A stretch of 64,000 bases of DNA from Loripinus fragilis (GCA_964019695.1 OZ026530.1:28346108-28410107), one strand, 5' to 3'. Counted from the stretch's first letter, positions 22,350-32,465 are shown. Numbers and translations are program-made. The notes: generated by a model from the letters alone, not told the origin.

Positions 22350-23220
22350 AAGTTTGAACATTTCTGCAAGCTCCCCAGAGCCATCCTTGTTTGCGTACCA
22401 GCATTTCGGCTTTTAGAGGCTATATTGGCCCATGGCAAAAAATAACATCCTGACTTTGTGCATGCCCTCAACATAGGTGCAGACAATCTTGTGAATGCGC
22501 ACAAACTGATCAACACCTTTGATGTTCAATCTCTGGAAAGTCAATGTACTAGTCTCTGAAGCCAAACAGACTCGCCTGATCACTTACCTTGAAGATAGGC
22601 TTTCTCGCGTCCCAATCCAATTATTATTTAGGTCATGCATGAATCCCTAACTTAATCCCTTAACAATACATGTACAAGGGCAGATATCCAGTGAGATCAG
22701 ACCCATAACTTTCGACCCATGCATCAATTAAAGTCTTTCTTTTATGTTTGCAAACAGCAAATATATCGAATAAATTGTGCATTTTTTTAGCTTTGACAGG
22801 TTCTTCAACGCTCTTATAGCCATAAACGTGTATGGCTTTTGGACGCTGTATTATATGTACATGTATAAAGCTCATCTTATGTGACCTAGTGTATATTTAC
22901 GTAAATACATCCCTTAAAATACATGCGCAGCCAGCCAGGGGTACCAGACGCCTAAATTTATGACTGTGTGTCCATCCTAAATTGTAATTTGTATATGCAT
23001 GCAGCAAATAATCTGAAAAAGTAATGCCTTTGCACAGAGTCAGTTGAGCCTCCGTTGCTTGCGTTTGTGCATATAAACAACTAGTACTATAAGATTTAGT
23101 GATAAATTGTGGGTGATGGAGGTTCAGATTCGGTAAGGGATATAATTGGAACAGCATCCCATATTGGCACATAATGAAGAGCTCCAATTAGCAACCAAAC
23201 TCTGTTTTATCCTTTAATCT
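22350..23220. other. Intronic stretch with a short coding-like fragment
   Basis: The minus strand at about 22535-22600 is open as DWDARKPIFKVSDQASLFGF and overlaps a chance strong donor (GTAAGTGATC). I find no partner acceptor. It is probably a fragment of an old repeat protein. The rest shows nothing recognisable. Confidence 0.3.
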
Positions 23221-23224
23221 TCAA

Positions 23225-23725
23225 TTCAATACCCAGTACACTAAAAAACAATACTCCCGTACACTAAAACTGAGATTTCCCAATCCCCAGTACCCTTTTC
23301 GAGACTAACTGACCATCAGTTTTGAGCCATGTCTCCGTCAAGTTTCAACCTACGAGGCTGAAATTTTCAGTATTGATATTTAAATGCCTTTGCAAAAAAA
23401 TGGCCGATTCAGAATTTTAATAGTTTGCTTTCTTGGTTCAATATTATTCCTTTTTGGGGATAGGTGTCTAAATTTTGGTGTGAGCACGACTTTCATTTTG
23501 TGATTTTCACTATCAAGTTCATTGTTTGATGCCAAACCATGCATACAATTCGCTAAATATACATATAGCGATTCTAAATTGGTACACGCCAAGTACCGAA
23601 AAAAGATTTATATAGGAGAAATTCCTGATTTCCTTACCTTCGTTGTGTGTTTTTTCCTAATTCAGTGTAAACATCGGCTCATTTTGGAGCAATATCCTGT
23701 GTACGTTTCCACCCAGTGAAGTTTA
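23225..23725 (-). repeat. Dispersed 0.5-kb repeat, copy B (inverted)
   Basis: Reverse complement of 16935-17430, with landmarks cctttttggggataggtgtc and cacccagtgaag. The two arms are about 5.8 kb apart and could pair in a transcript. Confidence 0.8.
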
Positions 23726-23734
23726 CCAAGCAAG

Positions 23735-23840
23735 GCTTTGAGATTGCTTGTTGACATCGCGAGGTTTGCCGAGTGATTCAACATGCGTTCTCAAAGCTGA
23801 GTCTGGTGAACTTGATATCAAAGGACGCGAACCTGGTATT
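23735..23840. repeat. Foldback repeat around gacatcgcgaggtttgccga
   Basis: Arms accaagcaaggctttgaga and tctcaaagctgagtctggt are inverted. The same structure recurs at 25675-25785. Confidence 0.65.
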
Positions 23841-24589
23841 CTATTTATCAGTTTACCCATTGTTTAACTCTCCAAACTAGCAATTATGACGTAATTTTCG
23901 ATTTTTGTGTTTATTCAGTTATTGCCGTTATTCAAAAAGTGCAACGTGATCATGACCTGATAAAGGCACATGCCGTGAGAAAGACAACGTTTATATCAGG
24001 CAAAGTGCAACAATGCAGTTAATATGAGAGGTAACTGATAAAATAATAACAAATATTCAGAGGATGTTTTAGTCGAAGTTCACTGTAAAGAAATGTTTCA
24101 CGTCTGAACAGCCTAAAATTTACAAGTGGCCATGTCGGAAAGTTTGTGATACTCTTTTGAAAAATTGATTTGGCTCGAAATTGTATAGACAGACTGTAGG
24201 TACCAGGTATTCCAATGCACTCTTGATGCAGATGTGTTTTTGTTTTGCTATGAGTGAGGCTTCAAATTGTCTTTTTCTGAAAATAATCAAGCTGATTTGG
24301 GTAAAATCCGGTAAATTCGGACAGTCAATTAAATTCGGACAGCGACCTTGTTTCTTTCATATTTATAAATTATTGGAATACAAAAATAAATTGACTAAGC
24401 AAATAGTGAAATTCTGATGAGACGGGTCATTAGTCTCATTGCCCGTGTATTACGTATCTCCACGGATAGCAGCCAACGCCACTGGGGAGCTTAAATGCAT
24501 TTAACTGGTACCAAATCTTCGCCCTAGATTCTGCCTTGTTGAATCACAGAAAATGTAAAGTTCGCATTGAGGATTCCTAACTATTGCAA

Positions 24590-24640
24590 TGTATCATCAT
24601 AGAGCATTAATATAATCAAATTAATGCACTATGATGAGCC
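24590..24640. repeat. Short palindrome
   Basis: Arms catcatagagcattaat and attaatgcactatgatg are inverted, separated by a few bases. Confidence 0.7.
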
Positions 24641-24729
24641 AAAAAAGTTTGAGTATTTCTCATTTGATATACAGTAAAATATTACTCATATAAATAAATG
24701 AGCTTACACATGTACATGAGTGCTCACGT

Positions 24730-24830
24730 TTTATTGAATTTATTAAACGAGTTGAGTATAAGAGACAAAATGCGAGGCTTTCCGAGCATTTATCTCTTTT
24801 TCGCAACGAGTTTAACAAATTCAATAATAC
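24730..24830. repeat. Foldback, ttattgaatttattaaacga arms
   Basis: Inverted match between ttattgaatttattaaacga and tttaacaaattcaataa. It marks the left part of the duplicated micro-exon block, with an echo at about 27775-27885. Confidence 0.6.
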
Positions 24831-24899
24831 AGGAGCACGAATGTTAGATTCTATTTATAATATGACATTAACATTATTTTGAAATCATATTTTTGGCGT

Positions 24900-25330
24900 G
24901 AAAACGTTAGGGTTAGCCATATGCATGCGTGACGTTAAAAGCGTCATTTCATAACGTTTCCAGAAAATCTGCAAACCACTAGTGGTTTATCGATTTTAAT
25001 GCATGGCGTTACTTTTCTCCCAGACGCGACGTCAAATAATTATATGCAGGAAACAATGCATATACATAGAAGCAATATTATTTTGTGTCGAATATTGTAC
25101 AACATGGATCATAAGCCCAGAAAGGCTTTTATTTCGACAATCAATAGAAAACAAATATTTGTAAAAAAAACACACGTATCACAGCATGTTACATATTTAA
25201 GCAGTCAATACATACTTGTGACGTTGGTACAGCATGAAAAAAAAGATTAAGAACACTATCTAAATATACACACTATAAACATTTTATGGCGGATGGCGTT
25301 TCAAACAATAAGTAGTATAATTTGGTTGGG
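24900..25330. repeat. Duplicated micro-exon block, copy A
   Basis: Matches 27890-28075 (copy B) through tatcacagcatg, catacttgtg(t/a)cgttg and tatacacac, and matches 28850-28960 (copy C) through aaaccactagnggtttatcnattt and cccagacgcga. In copy B the flanking sequence is contiguous. In copy A the minisatellite and mariner relic separate its two halves, so copy A received later insertions. Confidence 0.7.
25216..25233 (-). pseudogene. Dead copy of the 18-nt micro-exon
   Basis: Minus-strand GCTGTACCAACGTCACAA is followed by GTATGTATTG, so the donor is intact. The acceptor CAG of the sister exon at 27944-27961 is CAT here. The phase-1 reading remains open as C-T-N-V-T, with Cys in the same place as in the live copies. 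The loss of AG should prevent its use. Confidence 0.55.
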
Positions 25331-25366
25331 GACAGTTCGTTATTTAGTTAAATGAGTTTCATTGCT

Positions 25367-25612
25367 AGTGTTACATGCCACGTTTATCCCTAGTGTTACA
25401 TGCCACGTTTATCCCTAGTGTTACATGTCACGGTTATCCCTGTTGTTACATGCCACGGTTATCCCTAGTGTTACATGTCACGTTTATCCCTAGTGTTACA
25501 TGCCACGTTTATCCCTCATGTTACATGTCACGTTTATCCCTTGTGTTACATGTCACGTTTATCCTTAATTTTACATGCCACGTTTATCCATAGTGTTACA
25601 TGCCATGTTTCC
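25367..25612. repeat. 25-bp minisatellite, about 10 copies
   Basis: The unit is acatgccacgtttatcccta plus gtgtt, with c/t variation at the sixth base. A single unit (acatgccacgtttcc) also occurs at about 28531. The plus-strand frame across it repeats every 75 nt and is not credible as protein. Confidence 0.95.
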
Positions 25613-25664
25613 ATGCACTTCTTCTCTAATAAATATCCAGTTGAAAAATAAATTGAGAATACTA

Positions 25665-25790
25665 GGTGAGCATCTTTTGATATCAAGTTTACCAGGCAAG
25701 GCTTTGAGAACGTTTGTTGACATCGCGAGGCTTGTCGAGAGATCAACATGGGTTCTCAAAGCCAAGCCTGGTAAATTTGATACAAGGAGT
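25665..25790. repeat. Foldback repeat, second copy of the gacatcgcgagg palindrome
   Basis: Arms tatcaagtttaccaggcaag, ctttgagaac and gttctcaaag, agcctggtaaatttgata are inverted around tgacatcgcgaggcttgtcg. Confidence 0.75.
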
Positions 25791-26019
25791 GTTACAAAAA
25801 TAATGTCACCTGTGCTTTATTTCACGGAAATCGTGTAATTTATGCACAAAACCACCTCTTGTCGATTGAATGATCACTGGCTCGTGACACAGGTTAATAT
25901 CTCGTCCATACGTTCACTGGCCTCGGTACAGTGTACATCGTTTCAGAGCCTATTCGTTAGACTATACACAAAATGACAGTAAAATGAGCTGAAAAAGTTC
26001 TTGATATTAGGGCCTATAT

Positions 26020-26466
26020 AAAAAGTAGGTCATTACTTGGCATAAAGGCTGTAGATATTCACCGTGAGGTGTGTGACATTTATGGGGAGGGCCAAATGTC
26101 TCACAGGGCTGTTTGTAGGTGGGTAGCTAAATTTAGTGCTGGGCAGCAGCAACCGAAAGATGGTCCTCGCCCAGGTCGTCCTGCAACAACTACGACCAAA
26201 AGTAACATAGATTAAAATTCGAAATATCCTCAAAACTGATGCTCGATTCACCGTAAGACACTTGGCTTGAATAACAAACTCGTCGTTAGCAAGAATTCAT
26301 GCAATTTTGAAGAAACACCCAAAAGTGAGAAAGATAAATGCAAGATGGATACCCCATTTGTTAACGGATGAGCAAAAGAAGTCATGTGTAACAATTGCAA
26401 AAAACTTCTCAAAATGTACCCAAAATATAGTAAAAAGGCTTTTGATAATATAGTCACTGGTGATTA
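26020..26466 (+). pseudogene. Mariner-type transposase relic (N-terminal half)
   Basis: Translation on the plus strand gives VCDIYGEGQMSHRAVCRWVA, a helix-turn-helix typical of the N-terminal DNA-binding region of mariner transposases. The linker GPRPGRPATT follows, then ARFTVRHLA, ARIHAILKKH and ARWIPHLLTDEQ, the usual block before the catalytic domain. A frameshift follows KSNI, a TGA occurs after RHLA, and a second frameshift precedes NIVTGD, the start of the first catalytic-Asp block. The catalytic core and both TIRs are missing. It ends where the gtgacgctgacgtca repeat begins. Confidence 0.78.
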
Positions 26467-26740
26467 ATTCCGCAAAATTCCGTGGAATCAGACCACGGAT
26501 GTACATCGAGGATCTTATTTGATAACGTGGGTGATAACGTGACTCTGACGTTATATAACGTGACGCTGACGTCAATAAACCATGTTTACACAATAACAAG
26601 TGTGATTGAAGCAAAACAAAAGGTTATAAATGAAGTTTATATTTTTTTCAAAAAAATATCGCTATAGCCATATTTTAATGGAAAATACATAAACTTCATT
26701 TATTCTGCTGATTTAACTTTTCAGATAATCAGAAATCTAA
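26463..26740. repeat. Dispersed gtgacgctgacgtca repeat, copy 3
   Basis: Shares ttccgcaaaattc, acacaataacaagtgtgatt and tacataaacttcatttattct with 28078-28350, its tandem sister, in the same order. It forms the right half of duplicated block A. Confidence 0.7.
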
Positions 26741-26879
26741 TAGAACTTTGTCTAGAGACCATGAATAACGTCGATTTGTTTTATCTTTCATTGTGCGACA
26801 CTCTTATTCATGAAATGAATGATTTTGTACCATAGTTTGATTGCGCTATGCCAGTATGGAAGCTCCTTTAATCCTTCAA

Positions 26880-27710
26880 GCCATACTGGATTGACGATTT
26901 TGATAGACAATAGAACGAAATGTGCCCAAAGAACGAGCTTCCGTAAAACACAAGGGGACCAGAGCGTGAGGGTTCGTTTAAAACAAGAGGTTTTTTTTAT
27001 ATCAAGAAATAAATTTGATAAACTTTTACGATCAACAGACCATGAATACAGACGGGGGCTGATGATTGTCATTGAGGCACAAACAATCCTAGGGAATTCT
27101 GGGACCACCTGAAATCACTCGGACCAAAGCATAAACAAACTGTTCCTTGTGAAGTGTACGACGAGGATGGTAATATTCGTACAGACAGATCGTTTGTCGA
27201 CAGCATATAAACGCGGGATTTCTCGAACTTGTACCAGAATACACAAGATTTAAATGATCAGTTTTATAAGGACATGTTACAGCATAAAACGTTACTCGAA
27301 GACAATATGAAAGACCCCTAATATAACGAAGCAAGGTCTCTTAACTCACCAATTAGCAAGTCTTATGTAAATTACATTTTGCTATGTACATTATTTCTCC
27401 GGAGATCAATTGATAAACTGTTCGATAGGCGAGTGCACGCTGGACAACATTGCATCTTTTTTGCCGTGAAAAAAAACCATGCAAAATTGTCCAGCATGCA
27501 AAGAACTTGGAAAAGCAGTATTCTGAAACTTGTGATAAAGCATGGCATGTTTTAAGTAATATCGACACAAAAAACTTAATAACTTACATTACAAAACGTT
27601 TCTTGTGCTTAGAGTGACTTATAGGCCCATGTGGACCGGTGTATAGTTAGGCATTTTTGTTTATACATGTTACACAAGTCACTATAATAAAAGATTACTT
27701 ACTTACTTAC
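26880..27710 (+). pseudogene. Internally deleted LINE relic
   Basis: Plus-strand fragments fit the region between the endonuclease and reverse transcriptase of a non-LTR element: KFDKLLRSTDHEYRRGL, FWDHLKSLGPKHKQTVPCEV, then VYDEDGNIRTDRSFVDS, after frameshifts and stops. After SLNSPIS, where the RT domain should begin, the sequence passes to an unrelated block. It ends in a 3' UTR-like tail ataataaaagattacttact, (tact)n at about 27685-27710. The RT core is gone. It is a different family from the LINE at 29014, judged by its tail. Confidence 0.6.
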
Positions 27711-27769
27711 CTACAATAATATACTACAGAATAATTCTAACGTCATACGATATACAGACTCTAGCACTC

Positions 27770-28350
27770 GTGCCCCATGTATTTTTGAATTTATTTAACT
27801 CGTGAAAAGGCAATAAAATGATCAGCAAACCACGCATTTTTATCTCTTTTTAAAAACTCATTTAATTATTTCAATACGGTAAGATCTAGTTTTTTTAAAA
27901 AAAAGAGTATCACAGCATGCACATTAAAGCAGTAAATACATACTTGTGTCGTTGTTGCAGTCTGAAAATAGAGTAAGAACACGATTTGAATATACACACA
28001 TTAACAATTTTAATGCGGTATAAAACAACAGTATGAAACAATAAGTGTGTTTTAATTTGGGGACAGTTCAGTATTTAATAGGAACTACCTCAGCCTATTC
28101 CGCAAAATTCTGTGAAATCAGACCACGGATCAACTTTGATAACAAGAGTGATAACGTGACGCTGGCGTCAAGAAACCATGTTTGCACAATAACAAGTGTG
28201 ATTGCAGCAAAACAAACGAATATAAATGAATTTTATATTTTTTCAATAAAATATCGCTATAACGATATTTTATTGTAAAATACATAAACTTCATTTATTC
28301 TATTGATTAAACTTTTCGGATAATCAGAAAAATCGATTTTAATAGAGCTG
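27770..28350. repeat. Duplicated micro-exon block, copy B
   Basis: Contiguous version of the sequence that in copy A is split by a minisatellite and a mariner relic. It contains the live 18-nt exon at 27944-27961. Confidence 0.65.
27944..27961 (-). CDS. 18-nt micro-exon of the minus-strand gene (C-N-N-D-T)
   Basis: Minus-strand context: ACTCTATTTTCAG, then ACTGCAACAACGACACAA, then GTATGTATTT. Both sites are good. In phase 1, G+AC gives Asp, then C-N-N-D-T, leaving A for the next exon (A+TT = Ile). It is a paralogue of the exons at 28976-28993 and 43355-43372, with Cys at the same position. It adds a six-residue, Cys-containing module that can be skipped or included without a frame change. 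Confidence 0.62.
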
Positions 28351-28547
28351 AACCCACATGCTACAGAGCTAATTTTTCCACACGCCAGTTCTGGCTAACA
28401 AAATGGAACTTTTTGGTACATTTGTACATAGTACTATGCGTAATATACACCTGAGACATGATTCAATTCTGGAAATGTGACAGACTTTCCTGAATGTTCA
28501 GTATTTAGTTATTCAACTAAATCTCTAGGTTTACATGCCACGTTTCC

Positions 28548-28748
28548 AAAGTAAGAAAGAGGGCAAAGATCAGGAATCGATACAATCAAGTACCATACCT
28601 GATCCAGGATACCAATGGTAAAGTAACAAACTCACACTTAGACATCACAAACGAGAGCCAAGAGGTCAGCCCTTTCCCAGCAGGTGACCACAAGGCACCA
28701 ATGGACAGACACGCACGAAAGCATAACAAACACAAGACAGAAATAACA
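28548..28748 (+). pseudogene. Fragment of a widespread dispersed repeat
   Basis: The plus strand is open as PYLIQDTNGKVTNSHLDITN and then SQEVSPFPAGDHKAPMDRH before a stop. The peptide pattern, from memory, recurs in predicted proteins of many unrelated animals and therefore marks a widely dispersed element. That is unverified. Not a host gene. Confidence 0.45.
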
Positions 28749-28799
28749 TGAACGATCAAGTCACTACTTCTTTAACAAATATACAGTCGTAAAAACAAT

Positions 28800-28975
28800 C
28801 CCAAAAATATTTAGGGATGTAAGTGAGTATGACCAGGAAATGCCATTTATGCAACGTGTTGTGGACGTCATAACATTTCCCGAAAATCTGTAAACCACTA
28901 GGGTTTATCAATTTATTGCATGGGGTCATTTCATTCCCAGACGCGAGGTCATATGATAAAATGAAATAAACATAC
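28800..28975. repeat. Duplicated micro-exon block, copy C
   Basis: Shares aaaccactagggtttatcaat and cccagacgcga with copy A (24935-25030). It leads directly into the micro-exon at 28976. Confidence 0.65.
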
Positions 28976-28993
28976 CTGTTTTGCCTTCGCAAT
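28976..28993 (-). CDS. 18-nt micro-exon of the minus-strand gene (C-E-G-K-T)
   Basis: Minus-strand context: CTACATTTCTTTTCAG, then ATTGCGAAGGCAAAACAG, then GTATGTTTAT. In phase 1, G+AT gives Asp, then C-E-G-K-T, leaving G. Only about 20 bp of original intron, which includes the pyrimidine tract, separates it from the 3' end of the LINE at 29014. Confidence 0.62.
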
Positions 28994-29248
28994 CTGAAAA
29001 GAAATGTAGAAATCTATACTATACTATACTATACTTTTATTTCAGCATTAAGCAAATATATCTATGCTTATAGCCTACAATAACATATATAGAGTAGTGA
29101 GGACAATACATACAGTTATCAAGGAGCTTTACAGACAAACAGCCTGGTGTAACAAATGATTTCAGAAACTCCTGAGGGACATTGTCCCTTATTAGCTGCT
29201 GATATCGCCATACTATTTTGATGTAGAATTAGTAAACATCAGGGATAA

Positions 29249-31510
29249 TCATGTCACTTGGCTATTTCTCCTTAGCTCAGAAGCATAATATATATATTTT
29301 GCAAGACTCAAAATTGTTCTTTTGTTATCTGCTGACATCAAACTGTCAAATTTATTAAGTGTTGGCCAACGGCAGTAATATGACTTCATATATTTCTGTC
29401 GTAGTTCCCTGTAGAGCGGGCAAACTAGTAGAAAGTGATACTCACTCTCTACAAGTTTGCCCGTACAGAAATTGCAAATTCTTTCCTGTCGATCTATATT
29501 TTGATATCGACCTCGTTCAATCGCCAAATCATGTGAAGAGAGCCTAAACTGGGTTAATGCCTTTCTATATTTATTTTCTGTGACAATGTCTAAATATTTT
29601 TCATGACAAAATTCGTGTTTAAAGCGTGCATACGTTTCTAGTCTGTTTGAATTATTAACAGATGCGTACCAGGTCTGCTGGTACATATCGATTAATCTTT
29701 GTTTTATTAACGTGAATGGCACTGTATCTAGGAAAAACTGGTCATTCCAAATATAGCTGAGTCCGATACTATCTAAAATGCATTTAATTTGATACGCCCA
29801 GTTTAAGCCATTATATGTTATATTATTATCTGCATCATTCTTTAACATAATATATACTTTCTTTGGTATGAAATTATCACCAGATATAAGAAGCTTTATC
29901 CAATATCGGATCATACTGATTTTCCTGTAGATTAAGAGTGGTACCCTGCCCAGTTCTCCATAAAGGCCAGATAAATTTGTAGATTTTCTTACATTAAGTA
30001 CCCATCTGCAAAATTTCGTGTGCAAGATTTCGATGTCTTTTGCCTCATGTATACCCCAGACCTCAGCACCGTATCCGAGTATGGAACCAACGAGTATATC
30101 GAACATTTTACATTTTTCTGACACTGGTAATTCAAGTTCCCCAAATAGTGAAAACAGGTTATGTAAAGCAAAAGATGCATGTTGAGCTAACAGTTTTTGA
30201 GTTCTGTACCAGTTACCGTTTTTGAAAAAATGAATTCCCAAATATTTAAAGGATGTAACAAGTTCTAGTTTTGTGTTGTTGAGGTAAAAATCGAAATGAC
30301 TATGTCTCCCTTTTTCAAATATCATTGCTTTCGTTTTTTTCGTGTTAATTTTCAAGCCCCATTGTGTACAATATGTTTCGATATCATAAAGCATAGATTG
30401 TAAAATTTCTGGTGATTTGGCAAAGACTACAGCATCATCACAGTACAATAGTAAAAATAATTGCATATTATCCACAGTGAATATATCATTGGAATCAGAC
30501 TTAATATTTTGCACAATATCGTTAATGAACAACATGAAAAGTATTGGTGAACATGGATCCCCTTGTTTTAGGCCAATATACGAATGGAAAAAGCGTGAAT
30601 AGGCAGATCTATGTCGTACGCACGATTTTACCACTGAATACATGGCATTTAGTGTCTTGACCAATTTAGAACTTACTTTTTCAAGTATAAGTTTTTGCCA
30701 TAGGAAAGATCTATCTACTTTATCGAATGCTTTTTCGTAATCAATAAAAACACAGTATAATTTTTCTTTTGAGCCCAAAGTTTTTGCTATGATTGAATAA
30801 AATGTAAAAATGCAATCTACCGTAGATTTACCTTTCTGGAATCCAAATTGATTATCTAATATTTTTTCTTCCTCTTCTGCCCATTTATTTAACCGGTTAA
30901 GTAGAATTTGAGAATAAATCTTCCCCATTATGTTAATTAATGTTATACCCCTATAGTTGCTAGCTTCATCCTGACATCCGCCTTTGAAAATTGGTACAAT
31001 AATACCTTCTCCCCATAGACGTGGATATTCTGCATTTAAAAACAATCTGTTATACAATTTGAATAAAAAAGGTGAAACAATATCAAAAGAGGCTTTGAGT
31101 ATCTCTGCGCAAATCTGGTCTGTACCTGTACTTTTATTATTTTTTTGAGCAAAAATAGCATTTTTTATTTCGGTTAGGGATATTTCTGCATCAAGCTCTT
31201 CGTTAACTACCTGTTCAGGGTTTACATGTAGGTCTCGGTCCTCTTGGCCTGTTGAATTCTCATCTTCGCCATAAATGGATTTAAAATGATCAAACAAATC
31301 AGTGATCGTTATTTTTTCAGACTGTTGTGCTTTTTTCTTAAGTTTTTTCTTGATGGTTTTCCAAAATTTTTTGGGTTGTTTTTTTGCCAATGCAGAAACC
31401 TCCCTGCCTTCTTTTTGCTTTTGTTTTTTCTTTGCAATCTTTTTAATTCTGTTGTACCTGGTTCTCATTGAAACAAAATTCCTTCTGTTCGTATCAGATT
31501 TGTTGCGCAA
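29249..31510 (-). CDS. LINE reverse transcriptase ORF2 fragment (about 753 aa)
   Basis: Target-primed reverse transcription protein. Within the open frame, a Lys-rich linker occupies residues about 20-65 and the RT domain about 150-430. RT motifs seen: IIVPIFKGG (170-178), NYRGITLIN (185-193), GFQKGKST (223-230), FIDYEKAFD with the first catalytic Asp (255-263), GLKQGDPCSPILFMLFIND (313-331) and YCDD (356-359), a variant of the usual YADD. Near the C-terminus (679-697) C-x2-C-x9-H-x4-C forms the Cys/His motif common after LINE RT domains. There are no internal stops. The frame has no natural start: the TTG at its 5' end is preceded by a 20-bp tandem duplication (31521-31560) that puts stops in frame, beyond which linker sequence (KNAWFDNNCAEASNN) continues in another frame. 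The copy is young but not autonomous. Confidence 0.9.
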   Translation of the reverse strand: MRNKSDTNRRNFVSMRTRYNRIKKIAKKKQKQKEGREVSALAKKQPKKFWKTIKKKLKKKAQQSEKITITDLFDHFKSIYGEDENSTGQEDRDLHVNPEQVVNEELDAEISLTEIKNAIFAQKNNKSTGTDQICAEILKASFDIVSPFLFKLYNRLFLNAEYPRLWGEGIIVPIFKGGCQDEASNYRGITLINIMGKIYSQILLNRLNKWAEEEEKILDNQFGFQKGKSTVDCIFTFYSIIAKTLGSKEKLYCVFIDYEKAFDKVDRSFLWQKLILEKVSSKLVKTLNAMYSVVKSCVRHRSAYSRFFHSYIGLKQGDPCSPILFMLFINDIVQNIKSDSNDIFTVDNMQLFLLLYCDDAVVFAKSPEILQSMLYDIETYCTQWGLKINTKKTKAMIFEKGRHSHFDFYLNNTKLELVTSFKYLGIHFFKNGNWYRTQKLLAQHASFALHNLFSLFGELELPVSEKCKMFDILVGSILGYGAEVWGIHEAKDIEILHTKFCRWVLNVRKSTNLSGLYGELGRVPLLIYRKISMIRYWIKLLISGDNFIPKKVYIMLKNDADNNITYNGLNWAYQIKCILDSIGLSYIWNDQFFLDTVPFTLIKQRLIDMYQQTWYASVNNSNRLETYARFKHEFCHEKYLDIVTENKYRKALTQFRLSSHDLAIERGRYQNIDRQERICNFCTGKLVESEYHFLLVCPLYRELRQKYMKSYYCRWPTLNKFDSLMSADNKRTILSLAKYIYYASELRRNSQVT

Positions 31511-31520
31511 AAACTGGTTT

Positions 31521-31560
31521 CTGACCTGCTTAAAGTTATTCTGACCTGCTTAAAGTTATT
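31521..31560. repeat. 20-bp tandem duplication breaking the LINE frame
   Basis: ctgacctgcttaaagttatt occurs twice head to tail. With one copy the linker would read through in frame into the RT ORF. With two, the frame shifts (20 is not a multiple of 3) and TAA codons appear. Confidence 0.93.
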
Positions 31561-31734
31561 GCTTGCTTCGGCACAGTTATTATCAAACCACGCATTTTTG
31601 GCCTTAGCTTTATTTGTTGGATGTGCATAGAAATGAAAGTTTATGGTGTCCCTTAAAGGATCATTAAGTGATTTTTTTTATTTTCATCTCGTAAACCTGT
31701 TTCTATTCTGTATGTACGTTCATTGTAAGCCGCG

Positions 31735-32465
31735 GACGACTTGGCCTCCTTGCCTAGGGGTTAGCATGTTGGACTATAGAACAGACGGACTAGGGTCGAT
31801 TTCCCAATGGGCACATATTTCACAGTGTTTTTTTACCGTTTTTATATTGAATTACTTCAGACTAGTTATATGGGATTATAAGAAAGGAAAAATGTTTACT
31901 CTTTACTTTTTACATTAGATTATGCACGAAATCTATGGGGGTGGGGGTAAATTTGGCCCTCCTGAAATATAACTAGCATGGTGACCCCCATTTTTATTTC
32001 TTTTTTCTAAAATGTATTATGATAGTTCATGACATAAAATCAAAATTTTAAGATTTTCAAATCTAAGATTTTTAATAAATAATTTACTCTAAAAACAAAA
32101 TCAAGTTTTTTTGATGAATTACCAAAATATGTTACGCAGTTTCTTGTTATGGCTTGGTATTACATATACATTTTCACATTTTCTTCAAGGCTTGAGGTCA
32201 TTAGCAATAATCAAAATTAGAATAAAGAAGCTGGGTGGAGATTACAACTATTTAGCTTGATGTTTAGGACTTAGGTTATTCCTTTAAAAATTGTTCAGAA
32301 AATTGGTCAAAGGCTGCAAACTTGCACATGAGATTATGAAATTTTTTGCACATTGACATATTCTTTTTATTTCATAAATTGAGAGTTCATGCATAAAACA
32401 TGCGTTATGCGAAGTATTGAAGAGATTTCAATGTGAAAAGTATTTAGTAGCATATGTCCTTAAAC
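31735..32465 (+). mobile_element. tRNA-headed repeat, about 0.7 kb, copy 2
   Basis: A head with ttgcctaggggttagcatgttggac and ctagggtcgatttccc is followed by tgggcacatatttcacag and a body with ggtgacccccatttttatt, ending gtatttagtagcatatgtcc. It is colinear with 13258-13985. Confidence 0.65.

Larger units (their letters stand above)
29014..31675 (-). mobile_element. 5'-truncated non-LTR retrotransposon (LINE)
   Basis: A minus-strand element with a reverse-transcriptase frame, a 3' UTR of about 0.2 kb and an aataaaagtatagtatag tail, meaning (TATAG)n in place of poly-A. Such microsatellite tails are known in CR1/L2/RTE-like lineages. The 5' end is truncated near 31675. The first residues visible belong to the linker after the endonuclease, so the APE endonuclease is absent. 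No clear target-site duplication was found. Confidence 0.88.

Noticed and set aside
22590..22600. Strong donor-like GTAAGTGATC on the minus strand
   Set aside because: No acceptor with a pyrimidine tract upstream. The surrounding frame looks like a repeat-protein fragment.
23620..23660. Donor-like cgaag/gtaagg in the 0.5-kb repeat
   Set aside because: Present in both repeat copies in opposite orientations, so it belongs to the repeat and not to a host exon.
25375..25593. Open frame with a 25-residue repeating peptide
   Set aside because: It is the translation of the 25-bp minisatellite (3 x 25 nt), with no splice or start context.
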